This document shows positions 34,001-41,722 of a stretch of 64,000 nucleotides of DNA, piece by piece. Within the stretch, counting starts at the first letter, position 1, and every line of letters starts with the position of its first letter. Under the pieces are notes generated by a model. The model was not told the origin of the DNA. It worked only from the letters and a program-made list of their open reading frames with translations, and made no database searches. The stretch is taken from the NCBI GenBank assembly GCA_963765785.1, contig CAVXXW010000018.1:186001-250000 (forward strand), given 5' to 3'. A program made the position numbers and the translations under genes. Source of the DNA: AC-32 sp963765785 (GTDB taxonomy: Bacteria > Actinomycetota > Thermoleophilia > Gaiellales > Gaiellaceae).

Positions 34001-34205
34001 CGCGCTCTCGCTGCTCGTGGTGCGCTTCGTCGAGCTGACCGCGAACGCGACCGCGCCGGAGCCGCCGCTCGAGCTCGCGCCCGACTGGCCGCTGATCCTC
34101 GCCGCCGCGGCCGTGGCCGCGGTCGTCGCCGGCGTGCTAGTCGCACTCGCGACTCATCGCGCCTTCCGCGACCGCGTTCCCGTGCGCTACGGGGAGGCCG
34201 TGTGA
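31086..34205 (+). CDS. FtsX-type ABC exporter permease, duplicated
   Basis: A 1039-aa membrane protein with an N-terminal helix (PLVLVVLGLAAATAMLAAVLS) and a large extracytoplasmic segment. A helix bundle at about 290-500 (LLLLGGAAVALLLAFAVLVGA, LAAALAGTVLGWIGG) and helices at about 515-535 follow. After a second large extracytoplasmic region comes the last FtsX/MacB-like core (ITAVVLALLALVLGAVSERRDEAPELFDLEAQGVA; LAGALGGAVTGLALSLLVV; LAAAAVAAVVAGVLVALA). The cytoplasmic coupling motif near residue 945 is typical. It pairs with the overlapping double-ATPase gene, and probably exports a lipid, peptide or protein from the membrane; the substrate is unknown. Confidence 0.9.
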   Translation: MPVKALRRVAFAFWLAGSRLRRRRRPLVLVVLGLAAATAMLAAVLSGTTAAEDREVGRQVAQIPAKVRAVRVNWFSVGGQAAPYATLDANVRRELRGAFPAHATGTALYSESQLGGSGTLVGLGAVDDLGSWVKLRSGRLPHVCRPEHCEVLVIRSGGRLPNVPGLRLVPVGEGDLKTPELFGDAVPAEGLNQSTFVQHIARYHRPAPPPLVLANGVAALNRSPRLHDAYRSYGWVVPLRRGSVRSWSAEALATRIDQARTAFQTGTFGFELTAPTDELRAAAGAAHVAGRRLLLLGGAAVALLLAFAVLVGARQRRDADALTARLQAVGVRRWQSAFVILVESLAAALAGTVLGWIGGSAAATAIAGRSGEPVGALLRHSVLTGRGLTIAVVVGLAAGLVVALALTIAPVQVGGRSISPLDVAAVGAALAVVIALARGSANASELVAANDTGLVLLLLPALVGLVAAVAVARLLPLALRGLERIVPKDALTLRLAALGLARRPGYASVAVAFVVVSVGFALFASTYRSTLETGQREQAAFAVPADEVLSEDLSQLVPVRAIATPEVERSLGVHASRVTRLAGNIAGAQVTGITVLGVPRSSLPRIDGWRSDFAAAGPAELARKIDPGRSMALRGPTLPQNARHLSVSLTVRGTVVGLVAYVAAQDGAFVPIRLARNEGPRPRVLVARIPVEARGGKLVAFRFDPPPKLIERGANSGGPAVGTAALGPPRADGRTLTDYGDWVGTTGVSRLTQRGALRFGLTLTNEVDTYVRPRQPTDGLQIPAIVSPLMARLAGPDRVFGVVVSGEPLVFRAAAVARRFPGILESQTSDFVVVDQPALAAALNVASPGFGFPTELWLDVPSGRRAAVDAKLRKPPFTALTVSSQSRREASLREEPIARGALAMLEAAAITAVVLALLALVLGAVSERRDEAPELFDLEAQGVAPASLRRQLRLRASMAGLAGALGGAVTGLALSLLVVRFVELTANATAPEPPLELAPDWPLILAAAAVAAVVAGVLVALATHRAFRDRVPVRYGEAV

Positions 34206-35734
34206 GCTCGCTCGCGATCGAGGCGCACGACGTCTTCCGGGTCCACTCGACGCCCGAGGGCGACGCCGCCGCCCTCCAGGGCCTGACGCTGAGCGTCGCC
34301 GAAGCCGAGATCCTGACCGTGCTCGGCCCGAGCGGCGCGGGGAAGACGTCCTTCCTGCGCATCCTCGCGGGGCTCGACCTGCCGTCGGCTGGGACGGTGC
34401 GCGTCTTCGGCCGCAACCTCCGTTCGCTCGGGCGCGGCGACCGCGCGCGGTATCGCACCGAGGTCGTCGGCTACCTCGACCAGCACTACGAGCGTGCGCT
34501 CGCGCCTGAGCTGACTGCGGCCGAGCTGGTCGGCCTGCGGCTGCGCGCGGACGGCGTCGAGTGGCGGCCGCGGGCCGAGGCGCTGCTCGAGCGCGTCGGC
34601 CTCGAGGCGAAGCTCGGCTCTCGCCCGGGCGAGCTCTCGGGCGGCGAGCAGCAGCGGGTCGCGCTCTGCGCTGCGCTGGCGCACCGGCCGCGGCTGCTGC
34701 TGGCCGACGAGCCCACCGGCGAGCTGGACGAGGACAGCGCCCGGCTCGTGTACGACGCGATCGCGGAGCTCGCGGCGGCGGAGGGCTGCACCGTCGTGAT
34801 CGTCAGCCACGACGCCGCCTCGACCTCGGTCGCCGACCGCTTCGTCCACATCCGCGACGGCCGCGTCAGCGAAGAGACCGTCGGCGGCGAGGACGCGATC
34901 GTCGTCGGCCGCGGCGGCTGGCTGCGGCTGCCGCAGGAGTTCCTCGAGCGCGCGGGCATCGGCACTCGTGCCTCCGCTTCGCTCGAGGACGGCCGCATCG
35001 TGGTCAGCGCGGCGGGCAGCGACGGCCCCGGCCCGAAGGAGCCGACGGCGACGCTCGCCGCGGCCGAGCCCGGCGCCCCGGTCGGCCTCGTGCGCGGGAT
35101 CGTGAAGACGCACGGTCACGGCGCGACCGCCACCCGCGTCTTCTCCGGCCTCGACGCCGTGTTCCCGGCGGGCCGCCTCACGACGGTCACCGGCCCCTCG
35201 GGCTCCGGCAAGACGACGCTGCTCCTCCTGCTCGCGGGGCTCGACCTTCCCGACGCGGGCGAGGTGCTGGTCGACGGGACGGTCGTGAACGCGCTCGACC
35301 GTCCGGCAAGGGCGGAGCTCCGCCGCCGCGAGATCGCGCTCGTGCCGCAGCAGAGCGGGCTCGTCTCGTTCCTGAGCGCGCGCGAGAACGTCGAGCTCGG
35401 CCAGGCGATCCGCGGGCTCGACCACGACGCGCACGAGTCGCTCTCCGCGGTCGGGCTCGGTGAGCGCGCGGGCCAGCGGGTCTCGCGCCTGTCGGCGGGC
35501 GAGCAGGTGCGCGTCGCGGTCGCGAGGTCGCTGGCCGCGAGGCCGAGGCTGCTGCTCGTCGACGAGCCGACCGCGCGCCTCGACCAGGCGAACGCCCGGC
35601 GGCTGGCCGCGCTGCTGGTCGCCCTCGCGCGCGAGACCGGCGCCGCCGTCGTCTGCGCGACGCACGACCCGGTCGTAATCGAGCAGGCCGACGACGAGCT
35701 GGCCCTTGCGGTCGAGCCGGTCGCAGTAGGCTGA
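34202..35734 (+). CDS. ABC transporter ATPase with two nucleotide-binding domains
   Basis: A 510-aa tandem ATPase. NBD1 has Walker A GPSGAGKTS, signature LSGGEQQRVALCAAL, Walker B LLLADEPTGELD and a switch His (VIVSHD). NBD2 has Walker A GPSGSGKTT, signature LSAGEQVRVAVARSL (second Gly of SGG replaced by Ala), Walker B LLLVDEPTARLD and CATHD. Both belong to the MacB/LolD subfamily. A linker of about 60 residues separates them. GTG 34202 overlaps the permease stop, so the pair probably forms a complete exporter from two polypeptides. Confidence 0.92.
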   Translation: MSSLAIEAHDVFRVHSTPEGDAAALQGLTLSVAEAEILTVLGPSGAGKTSFLRILAGLDLPSAGTVRVFGRNLRSLGRGDRARYRTEVVGYLDQHYERALAPELTAAELVGLRLRADGVEWRPRAEALLERVGLEAKLGSRPGELSGGEQQRVALCAALAHRPRLLLADEPTGELDEDSARLVYDAIAELAAAEGCTVVIVSHDAASTSVADRFVHIRDGRVSEETVGGEDAIVVGRGGWLRLPQEFLERAGIGTRASASLEDGRIVVSAAGSDGPGPKEPTATLAAAEPGAPVGLVRGIVKTHGHGATATRVFSGLDAVFPAGRLTTVTGPSGSGKTTLLLLLAGLDLPDAGEVLVDGTVVNALDRPARAELRRREIALVPQQSGLVSFLSARENVELGQAIRGLDHDAHESLSAVGLGERAGQRVSRLSAGEQVRVAVARSLAARPRLLLVDEPTARLDQANARRLAALLVALARETGAAVVCATHDPVVIEQADDELALAVEPVAVG

Positions 35735-35738
35735 GCGG

Positions 35739-36782
35739 GTGGAGGGCATCAGCCTCGAGGAGCTGCAGCTTGCTGCGCGCAACCACGGCATGCCGCTCGA
35801 GGCGCTGCGCTGGCCGGTCACGCCGGTCGGGCTCCACTATCTGCTGACCCACTTCGACGTTCCGGTCGTCGAGCCGGAGACGTGGCGGCTCACGATCCAC
35901 GGCGAGCGCGAGCTCGAGCTCTCGCTGGAGGAGCTCCGCGCCCGGCCTGCGGCCGAACACATAGTGACCATGGAATGCGCCGGCAACGGCCGAGCGCGGT
36001 TCGACCCGCGGCCGGTCAGCCAGCCCTGGCTCTACGAGGCGATCGGCACCGCTCGCTGGCGCGGCACGCCGCTGCGCCCGCTGCTCGAGGAGGCCGGCGT
36101 GCCCGAGGGGACGGTCGAGGTGCTCCTCACGGGGCTCGACCGCGGCGTCGAGGGCGGGGAGGAGCAGGCGTTCCAGCGCGCGCTGGCGCTCGAGGACGCG
36201 CTGCGCGACGAGGTCCTCCTCGCCTACGAGATGAACGGCGCGCCGCTCCTGCCTCAGCACGGCTTTCCGCTGCGCCTCGTCGTGCCTGGCTGGTACGGGA
36301 TGACGAACGTGAAGTGGCTCGCACGGATCGAGCTCGTGGACACGCCCTTCGCCGGTTACCAGAACCGCCAGGGCTACCGGCTTCGCCAGACCGAGGACGA
36401 CGAGGGCGTGCCGCTGAACCGGATGCAGCCGCGCTCGCTGATGGTGCCGCCGGGGATCCCGGAGTTCCTGACGCGCGATCGCACCGTGGCGGCCGGCGAG
36501 GTCGTGCTCGAAGGTCGGGCGTGGTCGGGGCTGGCGCCGATCGCGTCCGTCGAGGTCAGCGCGGACGGCGGCTCGACCTGGGCGCCGGCCGAGCTCGAGC
36601 CCAGGGGTGAGCGCTGGGCCTGGCGCGGCTGGACGCACCGCTGGCAAGCGGAGCCCGGCGAGCACGTGCTCTGCTCACGCGCGCGCGACGAGGCCGGCAA
36701 CGAGCAGCCGCTGGAGATGCCGTGGAACCTCGGCGGCTACGCGAACAACGCCGTGCAGACCGTCCGCGTGACGGTCGGCTAG
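35739..36782 (+). CDS. Sulfite oxidase-family molybdopterin enzyme
   Basis: A 347-aa protein with the oxidoreductase molybdopterin-binding domain followed by a Mo-co dimerisation (Ig-like) domain. Cys80 in TMECAGNGR is the likely Mo ligand, and GWYGMTNVKWLARIELVD is the conserved substrate-side motif. No signal peptide and no haem domain are visible, so it looks like a cytoplasmic SorA- or plant-like member. The substrate may be sulfite but is not fixed by sequence. It starts 4 nt after the ABC ATPase stop, and its stop codon shares CTAG with the convergent small gene. Confidence 0.9.
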   Translation: MEGISLEELQLAARNHGMPLEALRWPVTPVGLHYLLTHFDVPVVEPETWRLTIHGERELELSLEELRARPAAEHIVTMECAGNGRARFDPRPVSQPWLYEAIGTARWRGTPLRPLLEEAGVPEGTVEVLLTGLDRGVEGGEEQAFQRALALEDALRDEVLLAYEMNGAPLLPQHGFPLRLVVPGWYGMTNVKWLARIELVDTPFAGYQNRQGYRLRQTEDDEGVPLNRMQPRSLMVPPGIPEFLTRDRTVAAGEVVLEGRAWSGLAPIASVEVSADGGSTWAPAELEPRGERWAWRGWTHRWQAEPGEHVLCSRARDEAGNEQPLEMPWNLGGYANNAVQTVRVTVG

Positions 36783-36985
36783 CTGTCCTCCGCAAAGCGC
36801 TCCGAGTCTTCGATGCTGCCCTCGTGGAAGTCGCGGGCCGCGAACTCGTCGTCCTCGAGCCCGGTGATGTCGCCCGAGGAATGGCGTTGCTCGTCGAGCG
36901 TCTCGTCCTGCTGCTCTTCGGCGTGCTCGATCGTGTGCTCGTCCTCACGCTTCATCAGCCGCCGCCACCAGTCTCCGAGTCCCAT
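36779..36985 (-). CDS. Small acidic hypothetical protein
   Basis: A 68-aa protein starting MGLGDWWRRLMKRED, then a highly acidic, Gln/Glu/Asp-rich stretch (EHAEEQQDETLDEQ; GLEDDEFAARDF). The amphipathic Trp/Arg N-terminus could associate with membranes. No domain was recognised. Its stop overlaps the sulfite-oxidase-family stop in CTAG, and its start is 23 nt from the divergent macro-domain gene. Codon use looks coding, but without homologues it remains tentative. Confidence 0.58.
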   Translation of the reverse strand: MGLGDWWRRLMKREDEHTIEHAEEQQDETLDEQRHSSGDITGLEDDEFAARDFHEGSIEDSERFAEDS

Positions 36986-36995
36986 CGGCGGAGTC

Positions 36996-37001
36996 TACGC
37001 T
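36996..37001 (+). promoter_or_regulatory. -10 box of a leaderless promoter before the macro-domain gene
   Basis: TACGCT (TANNNT type) ends 7 nt before ATG 37009 with no Shine-Dalgarno in between. This predicts that transcription starts at or next to the start codon. Confidence 0.5.
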
Positions 37002-37008
37002 GGGCGCG

Positions 37009-37506
37009 ATGATCGAGACGGCGCTCGGCGACATCACGCAGCAGCGCGTCGACGCGATCGTCAACGCGGCCAATTCGTCGCTCCTCGGCGGCGGCGGCGT
37101 AGACGGCGCGATCCACCGCGCGGCCGGCCCTGAGCTGCTTGCAGAGTGCCGGCTGCTCGGCGGCTGCGAGCCCGGCCAGGCGAAGGCAACGGCGGGCTAC
37201 GGCCTCGCCGCGCGGCACGTGATCCACACCGTCGGGCCGGTCTGGCACGGCGGCGGGGAGGGCGAGCCCGAGACGCTCGCGGCCTGTCACCGGAACGCCC
37301 TCGCGCTCGCGGCGGAGCTGGGCTGCCGCAGCGTCGCTTTCCCGGCGATCTCGACCGGGATCTACGGCTACCCGGTCGAGCTCGCCGCCGGTGCCGCCGT
37401 CGCGGCCACGGCAGAGGCGCTCGCGGCGCAGGACACCGTCGAGCTCGTCCGCTTCGTCCTCTTCGACGAACGGACGCTGGCCGCGTTCGCCGTGGCTATG
37501 CCTTGA
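37009..37506 (+). CDS. Macro domain protein (ADP-ribose deacetylase type)
   Basis: A single-domain 165-aa macro protein of the YmdB/MacroD type, which binds ADP-ribose and hydrolyses O-acetyl-ADP-ribose or mono-ADP-ribosyl groups. Characteristic segments are DAIVNAANSSLLGGGGVDGAIHRAAGP near residue 15-40, HVIHTVGPVW near 65 and FPAISTGIYGYPVE near 108. It is preceded by a leaderless-type promoter. Confidence 0.94.
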   Translation: MIETALGDITQQRVDAIVNAANSSLLGGGGVDGAIHRAAGPELLAECRLLGGCEPGQAKATAGYGLAARHVIHTVGPVWHGGGEGEPETLAACHRNALALAAELGCRSVAFPAISTGIYGYPVELAAGAAVAATAEALAAQDTVELVRFVLFDERTLAAFAVAMP

Positions 37507-37582
37507 GCGTCAGCGCGACCGCGACGAACGCGAGCGCGAGCGCCGAGAGTACGACCACACCACCTACGAAAGAGCTCCGCAC
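37496..37582 (-). CDS. Putative 28-aa single-span membrane peptide
   Basis: A very short frame, GTG 37582 to TAG 37496, encoding VRSSFVGGVVVLSALALAFV plus AVALTLKA. It is one transmembrane helix with basic residues at both ends. A strong purine-rich Shine-Dalgarno (GGAAGGAGGAGGA) lies at a suitable distance upstream, the main reason to list it. Its 3' end overlaps the macro-domain stop. No family is recognised and it could be spurious. Confidence 0.42.
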   Translation of the reverse strand: MRSSFVGGVVVLSALALAFVAVALTLKA

Positions 37583-37643
37583 GACCCGTCCTCCTCCTTC
37601 CCGTTGCGTCCACCGTAGGTAGCACTGCGGATGGAGGCATCCC

Positions 37644-38351
37644 TCAGCCGGGGGGTCTCAGGACGGCGAACTCGTCGGTGATCTCGAGCAGCCGCGAGCG
37701 GAAGCGGTAGAGGGCGGCGGGTCGGCCGCCCGCACGGCCGGGCTCGCGCCGGTCGCCGGTCGGCTCGAGCACGCCGCGGCGCAGGAGCACGCGCTGGAGG
37801 TTCGTCGCCGAGACCTCGTGCCCGAGCGCGGCCACGTAGAGCTCGCGCAGCTCGGAGATGCTGAACGCCGGCGGCGCCAGGGCGAACGCGATGTTCGTGT
37901 ACGAGAGCTTCGCGCGCAGCCGCTCGCGCCCGGCGAGCACGATCTCGCCGTGGTCGAAGGCGAGTTCCGGCAGCTCGGAGACCGGGTGCCAGGTCGTGTC
38001 CTCGGGCACTTCCGGGTCGACGTCCGTCGGCACGAGCCCGAGGTACGCGGTTGCGAGCTCCCATTCGAGCGGGTTCCGGCCGGGGTCGCTCAGCGTCGTC
38101 AGCTGCTCGAGGTGCGCGACCTCGCGCACGTCGACCTTCTCGGCGAGGTGGCGGCGAATCGACTGCTCGAGCGTCTCGCCCCCGTCGAGGTAGCCGCCCG
38201 GGAGGGACCAGGCGCCGAGGAACGGCTCACGCGCCCGCTGCCAGAGCAGCACCTGCAGCCGCCCGCCGCGGACCTGCAGGACGACCGCCAGCGTGACGTG
38301 AGCCGGCCGCGTGGTGGTAAACTCCTGCCGAGGTTTTCGACCCACAGGCAA
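37644..38351 (-). CDS. nrtR: NrtR-like Nudix-wHTH regulator of NAD metabolism
   Basis: A 235-aa protein with an N-terminal Nudix domain (LQVLLWQRAREPFLGAWSLPGGYLDGGETLEQ) and a C-terminal winged helix (SATNLQRVLLRRGVLEPTGDR). The Nudix box is degenerate: RHLAEKV stands where REUxEE is expected. This is typical of NrtR, which senses ADP-ribose-type ligands without hydrolysing them. It is divergent from a nicotinamidase gene followed by an MFS transporter, the classical NrtR regulon setting. The start is uncertain (TTG 38351 or GTG 38345) because a palindrome overlaps it. Confidence 0.82.
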   Translation of the reverse strand: MPVGRKPRQEFTTTRPAHVTLAVVLQVRGGRLQVLLWQRAREPFLGAWSLPGGYLDGGETLEQSIRRHLAEKVDVREVAHLEQLTTLSDPGRNPLEWELATAYLGLVPTDVDPEVPEDTTWHPVSELPELAFDHGEIVLAGRERLRAKLSYTNIAFALAPPAFSISELRELYVAALGHEVSATNLQRVLLRRGVLEPTGDRREPGRAGGRPAALYRFRSRLLEITDEFAVLRPPG

Positions 38352-38355
38352 AAAC
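38313..38355. promoter_or_regulatory. Candidate NrtR operator region
   Basis: Two AT-rich inverted repeats stand out in GC-rich DNA between the divergent regulator and nicotinamidase genes. One has arms GTTTT / AAAAC spaced 13 nt apart (38333-38355). The other is AAAC-N10-GTTT, just to its left (about 38319-38336). The placement fits autoregulated control of both directions; binding is inferred. Confidence 0.45.
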
Positions 38356-38374
38356 TAGCGAACGGAGGACCGGA

Positions 38375-38923
38375 ATGCGCGCCCTGATCATCGTCGACAT
38401 GCTCAACGACTTCGTCGACGGCAAGCTCGCGAACCCGAAGGCGCAGGCAATCGTCGACCCGCTGCAGCGCCTGCTGGCGCATGCGCGGGAGGACGGCTGG
38501 GTCGTCGTCTTCTCGAACGACGCCCACCATCCGGACGACCCGGAGCTCAAGGTCTGGGGCGAGCACGCGATGGCGGCCACGCCCGGTGCCGACGTCATCC
38601 CGCAGCTCGCGCCGCGCGAGGGCGAGATCGTCTCGCCGAAGCGCGACTACGGCGCGTTCGACGGGACCGGCCTCGACGAGCAGCTCAAGGAGCGCGGCGT
38701 GGACGAGGTCGTGATCGCCGGCCAGCACACGCACATCTGCGTGCGGCACTCATCGTACGGCGCGCTGCGCCGCGGCTACGACATCTCGATCCCCCGGGAC
38801 GCCGTCTGCGCGTTCGAGGGCGTCGACGAGGACGAGGCGCTCGAGTACCTGACGATGGCCTACGCCGCGAAGATCACCACCGTCGACGAGCTCGCCGGCT
38901 CGCCGGCCGCCGTCGGCGCCTAG
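38375..38923 (+). CDS. pncA: Nicotinamidase / isochorismatase-family hydrolase
   Basis: A 182-aa cysteine hydrolase. The catalytic triad is visible as Asp8 (IIVDMLNDFVDG), Lys89 (SPKRDYGAF) and Cys122 (HTHICVRHSS). A His/Asp-rich metal site (FSNDAHHPDDPE) agrees with nicotinamidases, which convert nicotinamide to nicotinate for NAD salvage. A GGAGG Shine-Dalgarno precedes ATG 38375. The divergent NrtR-like gene and the downstream transporter, 10 nt away, support the niacin assignment over other isochorismatase activities. Confidence 0.84.
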   Translation: MRALIIVDMLNDFVDGKLANPKAQAIVDPLQRLLAHAREDGWVVVFSNDAHHPDDPELKVWGEHAMAATPGADVIPQLAPREGEIVSPKRDYGAFDGTGLDEQLKERGVDEVVIAGQHTHICVRHSSYGALRRGYDISIPRDAVCAFEGVDEDEALEYLTMAYAAKITTVDELAGSPAAVGA

Positions 38924-38933
38924 CGCTCGACCG

Positions 38934-40280
38934 ATGACGACGACCACCGCTGTCGTCGCGCCCGTTCGGCGCGACGTCGAGCAGGTCCTGCGCGAAGGCG
39001 GGCTCTCGCGCTTCCACAAGAAGGCGATCCTCGTCACGGGCGCCGCCTGGACCTTCGTGGCGATGGAGATCCTGCTCGTCGGCTTCGTCGCGCCGATCTT
39101 CACAGCCCAGTGGGGCCTCGACGGGCGCATGCAGGGGCTCGTGAACAGCGCGGCGCTCGCGGGGTCGCTCTGCGGCTCGCTCGTGCTCGGTCGCCTGGCC
39201 GACCGAATCGGGCGGCGCGCGATCTTCCAGTACTCGATCCTCTGGTACGCGCTCTTCACGGCGATCACGGCGCTGGCCTGGGGGCCGTGGTCGGTGATGG
39301 CGTTCCGGTTCCTCGCCGGGCTCGGCCTGGGCGGGATGCTCGTCGTCGATCCGTCGATGCTGACGGAGTACCTCCCGCCGCAGCGCCGCGGGCGGCTGCT
39401 CGTGTTCCTCGACTTCTGGTGGCCCGTTGGGTTGCTGCTGGCGACGTTCCTCTCGTGGATCTTCATCGGCCACTCGATCGGCGGCGACAACGACTGGCGC
39501 TGGCTCTTCCTGGCGGCGTCGTTCCCGGCGTTCTTCGCCTTCGCCGTGCGGCGCACGCTGCCGGAGAGCCCGTACTTCCTCGTGCGCCATGGGCGCTCCG
39601 AGGAGGCGGCCGAGGTGCTGAGCGAGATCACGGGCACGTCGGTCGAGCCAGGTGACCTGACCGCGCCGGCTGAGGAGCCGCGCTCGTCGGTGCGCGAGCT
39701 GTTCGCGGAACGCCTGCGCTCGCGGACCGTCACGACCGCGCTCGTCTGGATGGCGCTGAACATCTCGTACTACGGGCTCTTCCTCTGGCTGCCGTTCGTG
39801 CTGGAGGCCGAAAAGCAGTTCTCGATCAACGTCTACCTGCTGCTGGCGTTGTCGGCGCTCTCGCAGTTCCCCGGCTACGCGGCGGCGATCTGGCTGGTCG
39901 AGCGGATCGGCAGGAAGGCGACGCTCGCGACGTTCCTTCTGCTGGGCGGCGTCTCGGCCTACGCGTTCGCCGTCGCCGACTCGCAGGCCGTCTTCGTGAC
40001 AGCGCTCTTCTTCGTCGGCTTCTTCAACCTCGGCGCGTGGGGCGCCGTCTATCCGTTCACGTCGGAGACGTTCCCGACGCGGCTCCGCTCGAGCGCCTTC
40101 GGGCTGATGGAGGGCGTCGGCAAGACCGCGGCGATTGCGGGGCCGTACATCTTCGGCAACCTGAACGACGCGACCGGCTCGACCACGTGGTCGCTGACGT
40201 TCGTTGCGATCGTGATGGCCGCGGGCGGCCTCGTCGCGGCGGCGTTCGGCCGCGAGACGCGCGGCCGGGCGCTGGCCTAG
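38934..40280 (+). CDS. MFS transporter, probable niacin (NiaP-like) uptake
   Basis: A 448-aa, 12-helix major facilitator protein. It carries the loop 2-3 motif GRLADRIGRRA and its repeat VERIGRKATLATF, LPESPYFLVRHGR ending the first half (the PESPR-type sugar-porter motif), and ETFPTRLRSSAFGLMEG in the second half. Sugar-porter-like MFS proteins of the NiaP group import nicotinate/nicotinamide. The assignment here rests on the position next to pncA and the NrtR-like gene. Its TAG shares CTAG with the convergent gene. Confidence 0.75.
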   Translation: MTTTTAVVAPVRRDVEQVLREGGLSRFHKKAILVTGAAWTFVAMEILLVGFVAPIFTAQWGLDGRMQGLVNSAALAGSLCGSLVLGRLADRIGRRAIFQYSILWYALFTAITALAWGPWSVMAFRFLAGLGLGGMLVVDPSMLTEYLPPQRRGRLLVFLDFWWPVGLLLATFLSWIFIGHSIGGDNDWRWLFLAASFPAFFAFAVRRTLPESPYFLVRHGRSEEAAEVLSEITGTSVEPGDLTAPAEEPRSSVRELFAERLRSRTVTTALVWMALNISYYGLFLWLPFVLEAEKQFSINVYLLLALSALSQFPGYAAAIWLVERIGRKATLATFLLLGGVSAYAFAVADSQAVFVTALFFVGFFNLGAWGAVYPFTSETFPTRLRSSAFGLMEGVGKTAAIAGPYIFGNLNDATGSTTWSLTFVAIVMAAGGLVAAAFGRETRGRALA

Positions 40281-41149
40281 CGCTCCGCCAGCGCCTCGCG
40301 CGCGGCGACGTCGAACGGCGTCAGGTCGATCGGCACGAGCTCGCGGATCCGCTCGTCGCGGACGACGGTCTCGTTGCGCAGCCCCTCGATCAGCGGCCGC
40401 GCGACGCCTGCCTTGACCGGCGTGACGAGGTGGAGCCAGAGCGAGGAGAGATACGGCGTCAGTAGCGGCACCTCGACGATGAACGGCCGCTTCCGGCGCA
40501 GCGCCGCGACCCGCTCCATCATCTCCCGGTAGGTCATCACCTCGGGCCCGCCGACGTCGAGCTCCTGGCCGACGGCGGCGTCGAGCCCGCAGACGCGCGC
40601 GAGGTATTCGACGACGTCTCCGAGCGCGACCGGCTGCGTGCGCGTCGAGACCCAGCGCGGGGTGACCATCGCCGGAAGCCGGTCGACGAGCGAGACGATC
40701 GTCTCGAAGGCGGCGCTGCCGCGTCCGACGACCATCGCGGCTCGCAGCGTCGTCACGGGCACGGAGGTCGAGGCGAGGCGGTGCGCCGTCTCGCGGCGGC
40801 TGCGCAGGTGCGGCGACAGGTCGGCCGAGTCGTCGCCGAGCCCGCCCAGGTAGACGAGCTGTTCGAGGCCGGCTCGTTCGGCCGCGCGCGCCATCGACTC
40901 GGCGGCTTTCAGGTCGGCCGCCTCGAAGTCGGCGGCGCCGAGCGAGTGGACGAGGTAGTAGGCGGCGTGTGCGCCGTCGAGCACCCGCGCTACCGACGTC
41001 TCGTCGCTCGCGTCCGCGCGTGCCCAGGTGATGCCCTCGCGCACCGGCTGCTCGCGCCGCGAGACGGCGACCACGTCGTGCTCGTGCGCGAGCCGCTCGG
41101 CGAGCGGTCGTCCGATCGTGCCCGTCGCGCCGAAGACGACGACCTTCAC
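40277..41149 (-). CDS. NAD(P)-binding atypical SDR (NmrA/epimerase-like)
   Basis: A 290-aa Rossmann-fold protein starting VKVVVFGATGTIGRPLAERLA (GxxGxxG). It has a typical NmrA-like pattern (AYYLVHSLG, YLGGLGDDSADLSPHLRSR, LRAAMVVGRGSAAFETI). The active-site Tyr-x3-Lys is not evident (SRRETAHRLA occupies that region), so it may be a redox sensor or a nonclassical reductase. GTG 41149 overlaps the stop of the upstream gene as GTGA, so the two form an operon. Confidence 0.82.
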   Translation of the reverse strand: MKVVVFGATGTIGRPLAERLAHEHDVVAVSRREQPVREGITWARADASDETSVARVLDGAHAAYYLVHSLGAADFEAADLKAAESMARAAERAGLEQLVYLGGLGDDSADLSPHLRSRRETAHRLASTSVPVTTLRAAMVVGRGSAAFETIVSLVDRLPAMVTPRWVSTRTQPVALGDVVEYLARVCGLDAAVGQELDVGGPEVMTYREMMERVAALRRKRPFIVEVPLLTPYLSSLWLHLVTPVKAGVARPLIEGLRNETVVRDERIRELVPIDLTPFDVAAREALAER

Positions 41150-41619
41150 CGGCCGGCCTCCGCGATCAGCCGCCGGAAGTAGCGTCGGCTGACGGCGACG
41201 TGCGCGCGCCCCTGGAGGCGGTCGTAGAACGCAACCCGCGGGAAGAAGCCGCGGATCGTCGAGCGAAGCGAGCCCTGCGTCTGCTCGAAGGAGATCTCGC
41301 CGGCAGGACGACGCGCGAGCAGGCCGCCCGCAATCGGGTAGCTGCATGCCGCACGCGCCCCGGTCGCCTCGACGGTCATTTGGCCGAAGCTCAGCAGGAC
41401 GGGGCCGCGCCCCACCAACCGCAGCTCCACCGCCCCGTCGCGCTCGCGTACGCGGACGAGCGATCCCGTCAGGCGCTGTACCTCGCGCCAGTACGCCCGG
41501 CCGAGCCGCTCGGCACCCGCGGCCGAGAACTCGACCACCGGCCGCGCGAGCACGACCCGCTGCTCCGACTCGATCGCGCCGTCGGTCGTGTGGCGCTGCG
41601 ACGATTCCCAGCCGTCCAT
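41146..41619 (-). CDS. Hypothetical protein co-transcribed with the SDR
   Basis: A 157-aa protein with no family I can name. It has a START/SRPBCC-free pattern of alternating beta strands (LVRVRERDGAVELRLVGRGPVLLSFGQMTVEATG; GEISFEQTQGSLRSTIRGFFPRV) and an amphipathic C-terminal helix (SRRYFRRLIAEA). It is not a membrane protein. The overlapping SDR gene suggests a joint pathway, but no function is proposed. Confidence 0.68.
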   Translation of the reverse strand: MDGWESSQRHTTDGAIESEQRVVLARPVVEFSAAGAERLGRAYWREVQRLTGSLVRVRERDGAVELRLVGRGPVLLSFGQMTVEATGARAACSYPIAGGLLARRPAGEISFEQTQGSLRSTIRGFFPRVAFYDRLQGRAHVAVSRRYFRRLIAEAGR

Positions 41620-41722
41620 CGCGGCACGCTAACCGCCGGGACGGCGGCGACGAAGCGAACCTCGCTGTACGAGGACGGCGACTCCCGTCGAGCCACTAGC
41701 CTTCGCGAGAAAAGGAGAGCCC

